Below are positions 1 to 8,447 of a stretch of DNA of 64,000 nt, in pieces. Position 1 is the stretch's first letter; each line of letters begins with the position of its first letter. The DNA comes from Syntrophales bacterium (GTDB taxonomy: Bacteria; Desulfobacterota; Syntrophia; Syntrophales; UBA2210), in NCBI GenBank assembly GCA_023228425.1, contig JALOBE010000010.1, positions 23,518 to 87,517 on the forward strand. The letters are read 5' to 3'. A program made the position numbers and the translations under genes. A model generated the notes under the pieces. The model did not search any database. It had not been told where the DNA came from and saw nothing but the letters and a program-made list of their open reading frames with translations.

Positions 1-458
1 ACGGCACCCAGGTTCAGGCGGTTACTGTACATATACTGAAGGCGGCCGATCGTTCCGTCGTCCACCAGTTCCTTCATTTTCCGGATCGCCGGATGAAAGA
101 GAAGCACATGGCCCACCATGAGAATCACACCCCGTTCGTCAGCCAGGCGCTTCATCGCCCGGGCGTCCTCCACGGTAAGCGCCATGGGCTTCTCCACCAG
201 TACATGACGTCCCTTCCCCATGAGGCAGGCCGCGATGGCACAGTGGGTATCGGCCGGTGTGGCCACTGTATACCCATCAAAGGCGGCATCCGCCGCCTTC
301 CGGTAGTCGGCGAAGAGCTCAAGACCGGGAAAGTCGTGCTTCAGCAGTGCACGCCTTTCGGCCGAGGACTCTACGACACCACCCAGCATTTCCAGTTCGT
401 TGAGGGTTCTGATGTGATTCGTCCCCCACCGTCCGGCTCCCACGACACAGATTTTCAT
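1..458 (-). CDS. Gfo/Idh/MocA-family NAD-dependent sugar dehydrogenase, partial (WbpB-like)
   Basis: The gene runs off the left edge, so only the N-terminal 152 codons are seen. The product opens with a Rossmann dinucleotide fold (MKICVVGAGRWGTNH) and carries the family signature VEKPMALT near residue 90, where the Lys-Pro is the conserved catalytic motif. An ATG at 458 follows a GGAGCG ribosome site. It sits 45 bp downstream of wbpA in an operon with wbpE and wbpI homologues. The likely role is therefore oxidation of UDP-GlcNAc uronate at C3, as in WbpB/WlbA. The specific substrate is inferred from context; the family call is secure. Confidence 0.85.
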   Translation of the reverse strand, partial: MKICVVGAGRWGTNHIRTLNELEMLGGVVESSAERRALLKHDFPGLELFADYRKAADAAFDGYTVATPADTHCAIAACLMGKGRHVLVEKPMALTVEDARAMKRLADERGVILMVGHVLLFHPAIRKMKELVDDGTIGRLQYMYSNRLNLGA

Positions 459-503
459 GATTCGCTCCTTTCAACGGCAGCAAACACCTCCGCCCGTCAC
501 CGG

Positions 504-1796
504 TCACGCCTTGTAGAGCCAGGGCCGGCCGCCCTGGACGATGTTCCTGGTATCCACCACGGGAACTCCGAAAGCGGCAAAGTCCATGGTCCGGTACTCG
601 TCGTGGGGCGTGACGATGAGAATGGCATCACAGTCGGCATCCGGCAGCCGCGACCGGCGTCCGGCATATTCCGAGAATTCCCGTGAAGGCAATATGACGG
701 GAATATAGGGATCGTGGTACGCAACCATCGCCCCCAGGGCCTCCAGCTTTTCCATAAGATGATATGTGGGGGACTCCCGGGCGTCATCCACATTCGCCTT
801 GTAGGCAAGGCCCATTATATGGATTCTCGCCCCCTTCAGAGCCTTGCCCCGCTCGTTCAGGGCCACCATCACCCGGGAAACCACGTAATCCGGCATGGCT
901 GTGTTGATCTCGCCGGCCAACTCGATAAAGCGCGTGGCCATGCCGTATTCGCGAGCCTTCCAGGTCAGATAGAAGGGATCGATGGGAATACAGTGCCCCC
1001 CGAGCCCCGGACCCGGGTAAAAGGCCTGAAAGCCGAAGGGTTTCGTCTTCGCCGCCTCGATCACCTCCCAGGTGTCGATACCCATGCGTTCGAAAAGCAT
1101 CTTGAGTTCGTTGACCAGGGCGATGTTCACGGACCGGTAGATGTTTTCCAGAAGCTTGCTGGCTTCAGCCACTTTCGTAGACGAAACGGGGACCGTTCGC
1201 TCAACAACGCAGGAGTAGAGGGCATCAACCACAGCCAGGCACCGGGCTGTGTAGCCTCCCACGACCTTGGGCACCGTACGAAGGGAGTAGTGGCGGTTGT
1301 TCGGATCCTCCCGCTCCGGTGAATAGGCAAGATAGAAATCCGTCCCCGCCTTGAGGCCTCCGGCCTCGAGAATGGTCCGCACCATCTCGTCGGTCGTCCC
1401 CGGGTAAGTGGTGGACTCCAGAACAACGAGCTGCCCCGGCCGGAGATACCGGGCCAGCGCCCGAGTCGTGCCTTCCACATAGCGCATATCGGGCTCGCGG
1501 TTTCTGTTCAGCGGCGTGGGAACGCAGATGAGAATGCAGTCCATCGTCTCAAGGAGAGAAAAATCCGTTGTCGGAACAAAGCGTGTCGCCGCGTCACCGG
1601 TGAGGGAGGACAGGTCCACATGGCGTATGTAACTGGTCCCGTCCCGCAGCATCCTGACTTTCTCTTCGTCCACGTCAAAGCCCGTCACGGGAAACCCGGA
1701 CCGCGCGAACTCGATAACCAGCGGAAGACCCACGTAGCCGAGGCCGATGACGCCCACTGATGCCTGTTTCGATGTTATTCTTTCGACAAGTTCCAT
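504..1796 (-). CDS. wbpA: UDP-N-acetyl-D-glucosamine 6-dehydrogenase (WbpA-type)
   Basis: Cytosolic NAD-dependent dehydrogenase that oxidises the C6 hydroxyl of UDP-GlcNAc to UDP-GlcNAc uronate in two steps. The 430-residue protein has the N-terminal NAD motif GLGYVGLPL (about residues 18-26) and the catalytic cysteine motif GGHCIPIDPFYL (about 263-274), followed by a C-terminal UDP-binding domain with GLAYKANVDDARESP. The length is normal for the UDP-glucose/GDP-mannose dehydrogenase family. The ATG at 1796 is preceded by GGAGAGAGGG and overlaps the end of the capD-like gene by 22 bp, which implies coupled translation. The choice of UDP-GlcNAc over other UDP-sugars rests on sequence style and on neighbouring wbpB, wbpE and wbpI homologues. 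Confidence 0.88.
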   Translation of the reverse strand: MELVERITSKQASVGVIGLGYVGLPLVIEFARSGFPVTGFDVDEEKVRMLRDGTSYIRHVDLSSLTGDAATRFVPTTDFSLLETMDCILICVPTPLNRNREPDMRYVEGTTRALARYLRPGQLVVLESTTYPGTTDEMVRTILEAGGLKAGTDFYLAYSPEREDPNNRHYSLRTVPKVVGGYTARCLAVVDALYSCVVERTVPVSSTKVAEASKLLENIYRSVNIALVNELKMLFERMGIDTWEVIEAAKTKPFGFQAFYPGPGLGGHCIPIDPFYLTWKAREYGMATRFIELAGEINTAMPDYVVSRVMVALNERGKALKGARIHIMGLAYKANVDDARESPTYHLMEKLEALGAMVAYHDPYIPVILPSREFSEYAGRRSRLPDADCDAILIVTPHDEYRTMDFAAFGVPVVDTRNIVQGGRPWLYKA

Positions 1797-3676
1797 TCCC
1801 GCACCCTCTCTCCTGGATCATCCCGTGATTCAGGCCTGTAGTCCGGAACAATGCTGCTGAGCTTTTCCTTGATTTTCTCCGCCGAACAGGATTTTGAAAC
1901 GGCAAGCAGTTCATCAACTTCCGCATTCAAACGTTCCCTGTTCACAGCGTTTCCCCGCAAAACCATGATCTTGTCGTGATGTGTCGGGATAATCCCCTCC
2001 CCCTCGGTAATGAGTTCTTCATAGAGCTTCTCTCCCGGCCTGAGTCCCGTATAGACAATTTTGATATCTTCGTCCGGTTCAAAACCACTTAACCTGATGA
2101 TGCTGCGTGCCATGTCCCGGATGCGGACCGGTTCTCCCATCTTCAAGATGAAGATCTCGCCCCCCTCGCCCATGGAACCCGCCTGCAGTATCAGCCGCGC
2201 CGCCTCGGGAATGCTCATGAAAAAACGGGTGACCTCCGGATGGGTCACCGTCACGGGCCCTCCTCGCGCGATCTGTCGCCTGAAGAGAGGAATCACAGAT
2301 CCGGAGCTCCCGATCACGTTGCCGAAACGGACAGCCATGAACCGCGTCTGTCCCCGATGGTTCGCGCTCATGGCAAGGCATTCGCAAACTCGTTTTGTAG
2401 CCCCCATGATATTGGTCGGACGAACCGCCTTGTCGGTAGATACCATGACAAACTTTTCAGCTCCCGCGGCAAGGGCGCTTGCAACGGCATGCTTCGTTCC
2501 CAACAGGTTATTTTCCACGGCCTCCCAGGGATTTGCCTCCTGGAGAGGAACATGCTTGTAGGCGGCGGCATGAAACACCACGAGAGGCTTGAAATCCCTG
2601 AAGATCCGATCGACCCTTTCCTCGTTCCTGAGGTCTGCGAGGTAAATCCCCGCTTTCAGGCCCTGGAACTGGTCCCGAAGATCGATTTCCACCTGGTAGA
2701 GATTATATTCGCTGAAATCGACAAGGCCCAACGCTGATGGTCTGAAACGGGCGACCTGTCGCGTCAGCTCGGCGCCGATGGATCCCCCCGCGCCGGTTAT
2801 CAGCACCCGTTTGCCGGTCAGAAACGCCCCGATTTGCCGACTGTCAAGATACACCTCATCCCGCCCTATCACGTCAGCGATCGTCACCTCCCGGACCATG
2901 GTCAGTGATACCTTGCCGTCAATCAATTCCCCCAGGGGCGGCATGGTCTTGAAGGGTTTACCCGACGCTTCACAGACGGCAACGATCTGTTTCATCTCGG
3001 CGCTCGTTGCCGAGGGTAAGGTAATGAGAATCTCGTCAAACTGATCCCGGATCTGATCAACCATGGTGATGCCGCCCATCACCGGAACGCCGTGAATCGT
3101 CTTGCCCTGCTTGCCCGGATCGTCATCGAGAATTCCCACAAGGGTCACTTTGATGCGATCATTCTCCATTATTTCCCGAATGATCCGTTCACCGGCATCA
3201 CCGGCGCCGATGAGGAGCAGTCTCTTTCCTTTCCGCGCCATCAGACCGGTGCCGAGGGAAAATCCCGGTGTGATTCCTGAAAAATACAGGCGCACACCCA
3301 GACGGCTGCCGGCAACGAAAAACAGGGCAAGTATGAAATCGATTACGACAACGGAGCGGGGGAAGAACTCCAGTCGATAGAGAAAGAAAATAGCCAGGAG
3401 GATTGAAAAGGAGGAAAGAATATTCGCCTTGAACAGGTTTATCATGTCCATGATGCTGGTGTAGCGCCACATGCCCCGATAGAGGTTGAAATAGTAAAAC
3501 AGGACAATCTTCAGGACGATCACCAGAGGCAGGGTCTTTTTAACAAACCCCAGCGGTAGCGCCGGGATCTGCCCCTCGTAACGGATCCAGAACGCTCCGT
3601 AATAGGCGAGAGCGATCATGATCATGTCGATCATGATCATGAACCAGAAATTTCTGTTCCGAATGATTGCTTTCAT
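1775..3676 (-). CDS. Membrane-anchored nucleotide-sugar 4,6-dehydratase (CapD/WbpM/PglF type)
   Basis: About 633 residues. Four hydrophobic segments in the first 130 residues anchor the protein. A first Rossmann-like domain (RLLLIGAGDAGERI) and a second catalytic SDR domain (RVLITGAGGSIGAEL) follow. The active-site stretch is STDKAVRPTNIMGATK, so Met stands where short-chain dehydratases have Tyr; this Ser-Met-Lys triad is known from the large WbpM class. The expected activity is dehydration of UDP-GlcNAc to the 4-keto-6-deoxy sugar, feeding UDP-FucNAc or related precursors. The start is set at 3676, where ATG overlaps the wbpI stop as ATGA; an in-frame codon at 3730 would only add a non-conserved 18-residue leader. 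Confidence 0.88.
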   Translation of the reverse strand: MKAIIRNRNFWFMIMIDMIMIALAYYGAFWIRYEGQIPALPLGFVKKTLPLVIVLKIVLFYYFNLYRGMWRYTSIMDMINLFKANILSSFSILLAIFFLYRLEFFPRSVVVIDFILALFFVAGSRLGVRLYFSGITPGFSLGTGLMARKGKRLLLIGAGDAGERIIREIMENDRIKVTLVGILDDDPGKQGKTIHGVPVMGGITMVDQIRDQFDEILITLPSATSAEMKQIVAVCEASGKPFKTMPPLGELIDGKVSLTMVREVTIADVIGRDEVYLDSRQIGAFLTGKRVLITGAGGSIGAELTRQVARFRPSALGLVDFSEYNLYQVEIDLRDQFQGLKAGIYLADLRNEERVDRIFRDFKPLVVFHAAAYKHVPLQEANPWEAVENNLLGTKHAVASALAAGAEKFVMVSTDKAVRPTNIMGATKRVCECLAMSANHRGQTRFMAVRFGNVIGSSGSVIPLFRRQIARGGPVTVTHPEVTRFFMSIPEAARLILQAGSMGEGGEIFILKMGEPVRIRDMARSIIRLSGFEPDEDIKIVYTGLRPGEKLYEELITEGEGIIPTHHDKIMVLRGNAVNRERLNAEVDELLAVSKSCSAEKIKEKLSSIVPDYRPESRDDPGERVREWNLSKE

Positions 3677-4776
3677 AGTCCGCAGGTCAGTATGGCATTG
3701 ACAATCCGCTCGGCGGCATTTCCGTCCCAAAATTTGGGAATTCGTCCCTTCTTGATGTCCCCCTCCCTGAACCGGAGGTAGGCGTCTTGTATCCCCCGGC
3801 CTGCCGTTCCCACCAGCGTGTTGGTCCCCTCATCGACCGTCACGGGCCGCTCTGTATTATCCCGAATTGTAAAGCAGGGTACTCCCAAGGCTGTGGTCTC
3901 CTCCTGGAGGCCGCCGCTGTCGGTGAGCACAAGGGACGCGTCCTTCCACAACGTCAGAAAAGGCATATAGGACAGAGGGGCTGTCATGTAGATGCCCGAT
4001 TTTCCGACCAGGCTCGTCAGGCCGAACTCCTCGACATTCTTACTCGTTCTCGGATGTACTGGAAACACCAGGGGCATGTCTTCGGATATTTCCGCCAAGG
4101 CCATCATGATCTCCAGGAATGTTTCACGTTCATCAACATTTGACGGCCGGTGAAGCGTCACAACGCCGTAGGGTCCGGCCCGCATTATTTCCCTGATCCC
4201 GGGTTCGAGAGAAACATCGGCCGTAGCGAGCTTTTTAATCTGGGAGTAAAGCGTGTCGATCATCACGTTTCCCACAAAATGAATCGATGTCTCCCCATGC
4301 CCCTCACGCCGCAGGTTCTCAATTCCGTCCTTTTCTGTCACAAACAGCAGGTCGGAGATGGAATCCGTAACAATGCGGTTAATCTCCTCGGGCATGGTCC
4401 TGTCACCGCTTCGCAGGCCCGCTTCCACGTGGGCCACAGTGATTAGCAGCTTCTTTGCCGTCACGGAGCAGGCCAGGGTGGAATTCACGTCACCCACCAC
4501 GATCACTATGTCAGGCTTTTCCTTGATACAGACCTTCTCGAAGGACGTCATGACCTTTGCTGTCTGAACGGCGTGACTTCCCGATCCCGCGCCCAGAAAA
4601 TACCGGGGTTTCGGAATCGACAGGTCCTCGAAAAAAGCGTGGGACATCTCGTAGTCGTAATGCTGCCCCGTGTGAACCAGCCGGCAATCCATCCTTCCCG
4701 AAGCCATTGCAGCCCGGTACACCGGCGCTGCTTTTACGAAATTAGGCCGGGCACCCGCCACCAGCAGTACCTTCAT
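3673..4776 (-). CDS. wbpI: UDP-N-acetylglucosamine 2-epimerase family (WbpI/WecB-like)
   Basis: Non-hydrolysing 2-epimerase of 367 residues with a GT-B fold. Conserved stretches include the N-terminal GARPNFVKAAP, the GDVNSTLA loop, HVEAGLRSGDRTMPEEINR and VVTLHRPSNVD, whose His is catalytic in WecB. In WecB the product is UDP-ManNAc; in WbpI the substrate is UDP-2,3-diacetamido-2,3-dideoxy-glucuronate. The wbpE and wbpA homologues beside it favour the WbpI role, but sequence alone does not separate the two. The ATG at 4776 follows AGGGAGG with good spacing; an upstream in-frame codon at 4818 adds 14 residues without family support. The stop overlaps the next start (ATGA). Confidence 0.85.
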   Translation of the reverse strand: MKVLLVAGARPNFVKAAPVYRAAMASGRMDCRLVHTGQHYDYEMSHAFFEDLSIPKPRYFLGAGSGSHAVQTAKVMTSFEKVCIKEKPDIVIVVGDVNSTLACSVTAKKLLITVAHVEAGLRSGDRTMPEEINRIVTDSISDLLFVTEKDGIENLRREGHGETSIHFVGNVMIDTLYSQIKKLATADVSLEPGIREIMRAGPYGVVTLHRPSNVDERETFLEIMMALAEISEDMPLVFPVHPRTSKNVEEFGLTSLVGKSGIYMTAPLSYMPFLTLWKDASLVLTDSGGLQEETTALGVPCFTIRDNTERPVTVDEGTNTLVGTAGRGIQDAYLRFREGDIKKGRIPKFWDGNAAERIVNAILTCGL

Positions 4777-4902
4777 ATGCACCTCCCTGGACGAACCCTC
4801 CTGTTGTCGCCTATACATGCATTATGACATAGCGCATTGGCGGATGCCTGTAAATAAAAGAGATATGTTTTTTCATTGATGTGCCGATCAGAGACCGCTG
4901 CT

Positions 4903-6066
4903 TTACCGAACAAGCGCCGCCACAACAGCATTCTGGTTTTCCCGGGTCAGGTAGGGATGCATGGGCAGACTGAATATACGGCGGGAAATCTTCTCTGATT
5001 CCGGAAAATCTCCCGTGCCATACCCGAAGGACCCGTAGGCGGGTTGCAGATGAAGGGGCTTCGGATAGTAGATGACGGAGGGAATGCCCTCCCGGTTCAG
5101 GATGTCCCTGAGATTGTCGCGATGGGTCTCGTCGCGGGCCAGAAGTGAATACTGAGCCCAGGTGGAGGTGCAGCCCGGGGGGATTGCAGGGGTCACCAGG
5201 GACGGAACGGCATCGTTTATGAGTCGGGTGTATCGTTGCGCCACTTTCCGGCGGAGAAGGATCTCTTCGGGAAAAATATCCAGCTTCGCCAGCAGGATGG
5301 CCGCCTGAATAGTGTCCAGGCGACCGTTGATGCCGATACGGATGTTTTCGTACTTGTCCCTTCCCTGGCCGTGAACGCGGATAGACCGCATGATCCCCGC
5401 CAACTCGTCGTCATCGGTGAAACACATGCCTCCATCGCCGTAGCACCCCAGGGGCTTGGCGGGGAAGAAGGACGTGCAGGCAACGGATGCCAGTGAGCCG
5501 GTGGATTTCCCGTTGCAGACAGCACCCAGGGACTGGGCCGCGTCTTCAATAACAAAGAGACCCTCTGAACGGGCGATGGCATTGATGGCCTCATAGTCGG
5601 CGGGAAGGCCGAAGAGATCCACGGGGATGACTCCCCGGGGAACAAGTGGTATGTCCTGGTCCATGTCCGGCAGGGGGTGTCCCGAAGAATCCCGCGCCTT
5701 TACAGACTCGATAGCCCGAATGAGGGCTTCGGGATCCAGATTGTAGGTTACGGGGTCGATATCGACAAACACCGGCGTGGCACCCAGGAGGCTGATCACT
5801 TCAGCGGTGGCCATGAAGGTGAAGGGGGTAGTGAAAACGGCGTCTCCAGGCCCAACTTTATGGGCCATGAGGGCCATAAGCAGGGCATCCGTACCGGAAG
5901 CGCAACTTATGGCGTGCCGGGTTCCCGTGAAGGCTGCAAGCCGCCCCTCCAGATCATTGATTTCAGGACCCATGATGTACTGCCCGTGGGCCAGGACCCG
6001 CTGGATGTTGGCGTCGATCGTGTCTTTTATACGCCGCTGCTGGACAGCGAGATCGATGAAATGCAT
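4903..6066 (-). CDS. wbpE: PLP-dependent sugar-nucleotide aminotransferase (DegT/DnrJ/EryC1, WbpE-like)
   Basis: First gene of the surface-sugar operon, 387 residues. The sequence follows WbpE closely from the N-terminus (FIDLAVQQRRIKDTID, HGQYIMGPEI) through VIEDAAQSLGA to FFPAKPLGCYGDGG, whose Lys forms the PLP aldimine. It should transfer an amino group from glutamate to the 3-keto group made by WbpB, giving UDP-GlcNAc(3NH2)A. The ATG at 6066 has a plausible AAGGGA site. A 126-bp gap without a recognisable gene separates it from wbpI. A TTGACA promoter lies upstream. The family is certain and the WbpE role strongly supported by its neighbours. Confidence 0.87.
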   Translation of the reverse strand: MHFIDLAVQQRRIKDTIDANIQRVLAHGQYIMGPEINDLEGRLAAFTGTRHAISCASGTDALLMALMAHKVGPGDAVFTTPFTFMATAEVISLLGATPVFVDIDPVTYNLDPEALIRAIESVKARDSSGHPLPDMDQDIPLVPRGVIPVDLFGLPADYEAINAIARSEGLFVIEDAAQSLGAVCNGKSTGSLASVACTSFFPAKPLGCYGDGGMCFTDDDELAGIMRSIRVHGQGRDKYENIRIGINGRLDTIQAAILLAKLDIFPEEILLRRKVAQRYTRLINDAVPSLVTPAIPPGCTSTWAQYSLLARDETHRDNLRDILNREGIPSVIYYPKPLHLQPAYGSFGYGTGDFPESEKISRRIFSLPMHPYLTRENQNAVVAALVR

Positions 6067-6116
6067 GGCGTCCCTTGTTTCTCCTGTGCGTGGATGACAC
6101 TGAATGATAGCGATAG

Positions 6117-6145
6117 TGTGTATAAAAGAGGTGAGGATTTGTCAA
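6117..6145 (-). promoter_or_regulatory. Candidate sigma70 promoter of the wbp operon
   Basis: On the minus strand a perfect TTGACA (6145-6140) is followed after 17 bp by TACACA (6122-6117), or after 15 bp by TATACA. It lies about 50 bp upstream of the wbpE start in the divergent gap facing the HAD gene. Pattern match only. Confidence 0.45.
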
Positions 6146-6331
6146 GTCGCTTGTCCGGCCCGGTACTTTCTCTTTCGGATCCTCTGTGGTATACGGGTCA
6201 CTATTGTATGTTTGTCCCTCGGGACATTCGAGGAATGATGCCATTGGATTCGTTGTTTCACGACATCATCGACAGTACCGGAACTGGTATGTATGAAGGG
6301 ACACGACAAATCACGCGGCCGGGGTGAAACG

Positions 6332-6997
6332 ATGTACGATGTAAGTGCGGTAGTTTTTGACTTCGACGGCACGCTGGCCGAGTTGAACGTTGATTTCAGG
6401 CGCATGCGGACCCGGGTGCTGGAGAGTATTCGATCCCACGGAGAGTATCCGGAATCGTTCGAAGAACTCTTCGCCCTGGAAATGGTGGCCGGGGCGTCGC
6501 GCATGATTGCGGCCCGGAATCCGGCCGAAGCGGATGAATTCCGAAGGCAAGCCATGGAAATCATCCGCGAAGCCGAGATGGAGGGTGCCGCCCGGGGAAA
6601 CATTTTCGATGGCATTCCAGCCATGTTCCTCGATCTCAGGGAACGGAACATCCGGACGGCGGTGGTAACCCGCAACTGCAGAGAGGCTGTTTGTACCATC
6701 TACCCTGCCATTGAAGACCACGCGGACCTCCTGGTTGCCAGGGACGGAATTATCCGGGTCAAACCAGACCCCGGTCACCTGCTGGCAGCCCTGGAAAGGC
6801 TGGAGGTACCGTCCGGGAAGGCTTTCATGGTGGGTGATCATCCTATGGACATAGAGACGGGAAAGGCTGCCGGAACTTTCACCGCCGGAGTCCTTACGGG
6901 TCTTTCGTCTCGAGAAAGTCTCCTGGAAGCCGGATGCGACGTAATCCTGGACAGGGCCGCACACATAGCGGATATCCTGAAAGATGTCCCCCGCTGA
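6332..6997 (+). CDS. HAD-superfamily phosphatase (phosphoglycolate phosphatase-like)
   Basis: A 221-residue Mg-dependent hydrolase of the HAD superfamily. All four motifs are visible: I is DFDGTL near residue 10 (nucleophile and acid/base Asp), II is the Thr in VVTRN, III is the Lys in RVKPDPGH, and IV is GDHPMDIETGKAAG. A helical cap lies between motifs I and II, as in the PGP/beta-phosphoglucomutase group. The substrate cannot be told from sequence. The ATG at 6332 is chosen because GGGGTGAAACG precedes it; the in-frame ATG at 6293 adds 13 residues lacking family character. It is divergent from the wbp operon and followed by a dispersed repeat. Confidence 0.82.
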   Translation: MYDVSAVVFDFDGTLAELNVDFRRMRTRVLESIRSHGEYPESFEELFALEMVAGASRMIAARNPAEADEFRRQAMEIIREAEMEGAARGNIFDGIPAMFLDLRERNIRTAVVTRNCREAVCTIYPAIEDHADLLVARDGIIRVKPDPGHLLAALERLEVPSGKAFMVGDHPMDIETGKAAGTFTAGVLTGLSSRESLLEAGCDVILDRAAHIADILKDVPR

Positions 6998-7037
6998 TCG
7001 ATTACCGGACTCGCGGAAGGGCGCCTGCGACAATCTT

Positions 7038-7229
7038 GACGAACTCGAAAAAAGTCGGAAAACGTCCCGTCCGCGGGCGGCTTTGTAAAAAGTTCCTTGA
7101 GACAAACCACAAAGCACGCATATGAGACGTACCTTGAAGTACGCCGCAGTGACGGAGACCGGAGCACACTTAAGCATCCGGGCACAGCGCCGGAGGTCAT
7201 GGATCCGGCACTTTTTCCGAAGCCGTCAA
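7038..7229 (+). repeat. Dispersed repeat family A, copy A1 (diverged)
   Basis: Fills most of the 285-bp gap between the HAD gene and the PTPS gene. It shares with copy A4 the head (GTCGGAAAACGTCC, then CGGCTTTGTAAAAAG), the middle (GTACGCCGCAGTGACG) and the tail (GCATCCGG, then CCGAAGCCGTCAA). The terminal palindrome is degraded. Confidence 0.7.
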
Positions 7230-7247
7230 TCTCCTGGGAAGCGTGAA

Positions 7248-7276
7248 TTGACACGATGGAAATCAGGTATTAGAGT
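7248..7276 (+). promoter_or_regulatory. Candidate sigma70 promoter abutting the PTPS start
   Basis: TTGACA (7248-7253), a 17-bp spacer and TAGAGT (7271-7276) end six bases before the ATG at 7283. Initiation would fall on or next to the start codon, and no Shine-Dalgarno sequence precedes that ATG. A leaderless transcript is therefore possible. Confidence 0.45.
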
Positions 7277-7282
7277 AGTACC

Positions 7283-7660
7283 ATGTATACGATAACGATA
7301 CGAAAAACATTTTCTGCCGCCCACACGATCACCCTTGGCAGCATCGGGGAGCCCATGCACGGCCATAACTTCGCCGTGGAAATCTCTCTGGAATCCGGAG
7401 AACTCGACCAGGAAGGCGTGGTTGCCGATTTTCGGGACATCAAGCGTCATGCCGATGCGGTCCTGAAAGATCTGGACCACACCTACCTGAACGATGTCCC
7501 CGCATTCAACAACGTCCCCCCTACGGCGGAGAATATCGCCCGCCACATTTTCGACAGCCTGGAAAGGGCATTCTCTCCCGGCAGAACCCGAATTTCGCGT
7601 GTCACCGTGTGGGAATCGGAGAGCGCCCGCGCATCCTATGGGAGAGACGGCAGTGGTTGA
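7283..7660 (+). CDS. 6-pyruvoyltetrahydropterin synthase family, PTPS-III type (FolB replacement)
   Basis: A 125-residue T-fold enzyme of the PTPS/QueD family. Zinc ligands are the His of FSAAH (about residue 13) and the two His of HGHNF (about 30-32). The catalytic Cys of QueD and PTPS is missing; Glu stands three positions before HGH (EPMHGH). That ExxHGH pattern marks PTPS-III, which cleaves the dihydroneopterin triphosphate side chain to 6-hydroxymethyl-7,8-dihydropterin and replaces FolB. Its stop overlaps the start of folE2, whose product makes the substrate, and folK lies further on in the window. This supports folate rather than queuosine synthesis. The class call comes from the motif only. 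Confidence 0.83.
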   Translation: MYTITIRKTFSAAHTITLGSIGEPMHGHNFAVEISLESGELDQEGVVADFRDIKRHADAVLKDLDHTYLNDVPAFNNVPPTAENIARHIFDSLERAFSPGRTRISRVTVWESESARASYGRDGSG

Positions 7661-8447
7661 CGTTCAAAGTCGGCGGGATCATCGGAAAATCGACATCCAG
7701 AAGGTGGGCGTAAAGGGCGTCAAGTACCCCGTTATCGTACTGGACAAGAAAAGGGGTACCCAGCATGTCAATGCCACGGTCAACATGTATGTCAATCTTC
7801 CCCATCGGTTCAGGGGGACCCACATGAGCCGGTTCCTGGAAATTCTCAACAAGTACCACGGCGAGATCAATATCAGGACCTTTCAGACCATAATCAGGAC
7901 CATACGGGAAAGGCTCGCCGGCGAATCGGCCTACATGGAGATCGAATTCCCCTATTTTGTGGAGAAGAAGGCCCCCGTTTCCCGATTGCGGAGCCTCATG
8001 GAATACCGCTGCGCCTTCATCGGCGAAAACCGCCGGGATCACATGGATTTTTTGGTAGCTCTGACAGTACCCGTGACGACTCTCTGTCCCTGTTCTAAAG
8101 AGATCAGCGCCGGAGGTGCCCACAATCAGCGAAGTCTGGTAACGGTGAGGCTCCGGTTCAGAAAATTCTTCTGGATCGAGGACATCATCAGCCTGGTGGA
8201 ACAGTCCGCCAGTGGCGAGGTCTTCTCACTGCTCAAGCGTTCGGACGAAAAGCACGTCACCGAGAAGGCCTTTGAAAACCCCATGTTCGTGGAGGACGTG
8301 GTGCGGAGCGTGGCGGAAAAATTGAAGGCCGATTCTAATTTCACCTGGTACAGCGTGGAGGCTGAAAACATGGAAAGCATCCACAATCACAGCGCTTACG
8401 CATATACCGAATCAGAAAACCGGCCTTCTTCTACCGAAGGACCATGA
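7653..8447 (+). CDS. folE2: GTP cyclohydrolase FolE2 (type IB)
   Basis: Converts GTP to 7,8-dihydroneopterin triphosphate, the first step of folate synthesis. FolE2 enzymes are metal-promiscuous and can replace the zinc enzyme FolE. The 264-residue product begins VVDVQSRRDHRKIDIQKVGVKG, the typical FolE2 N-terminus, and has the active-site cysteine in LCPCSKEIS (about residue 145) followed by GAHNQRSLV. The GTG at 7653 is chosen because GGGAGAGACGGCA precedes it and the protein then begins where the family does; ATG at 7638 is an alternative. It overlaps the PTPS stop, and its 3' end overlaps the convergent ubiB gene by 17 bp. Confidence 0.92.
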   Translation: MVDVQSRRDHRKIDIQKVGVKGVKYPVIVLDKKRGTQHVNATVNMYVNLPHRFRGTHMSRFLEILNKYHGEINIRTFQTIIRTIRERLAGESAYMEIEFPYFVEKKAPVSRLRSLMEYRCAFIGENRRDHMDFLVALTVPVTTLCPCSKEISAGGAHNQRSLVTVRLRFRKFFWIEDIISLVEQSASGEVFSLLKRSDEKHVTEKAFENPMFVEDVVRSVAEKLKADSNFTWYSVEAENMESIHNHSAYAYTESENRPSSTEGP

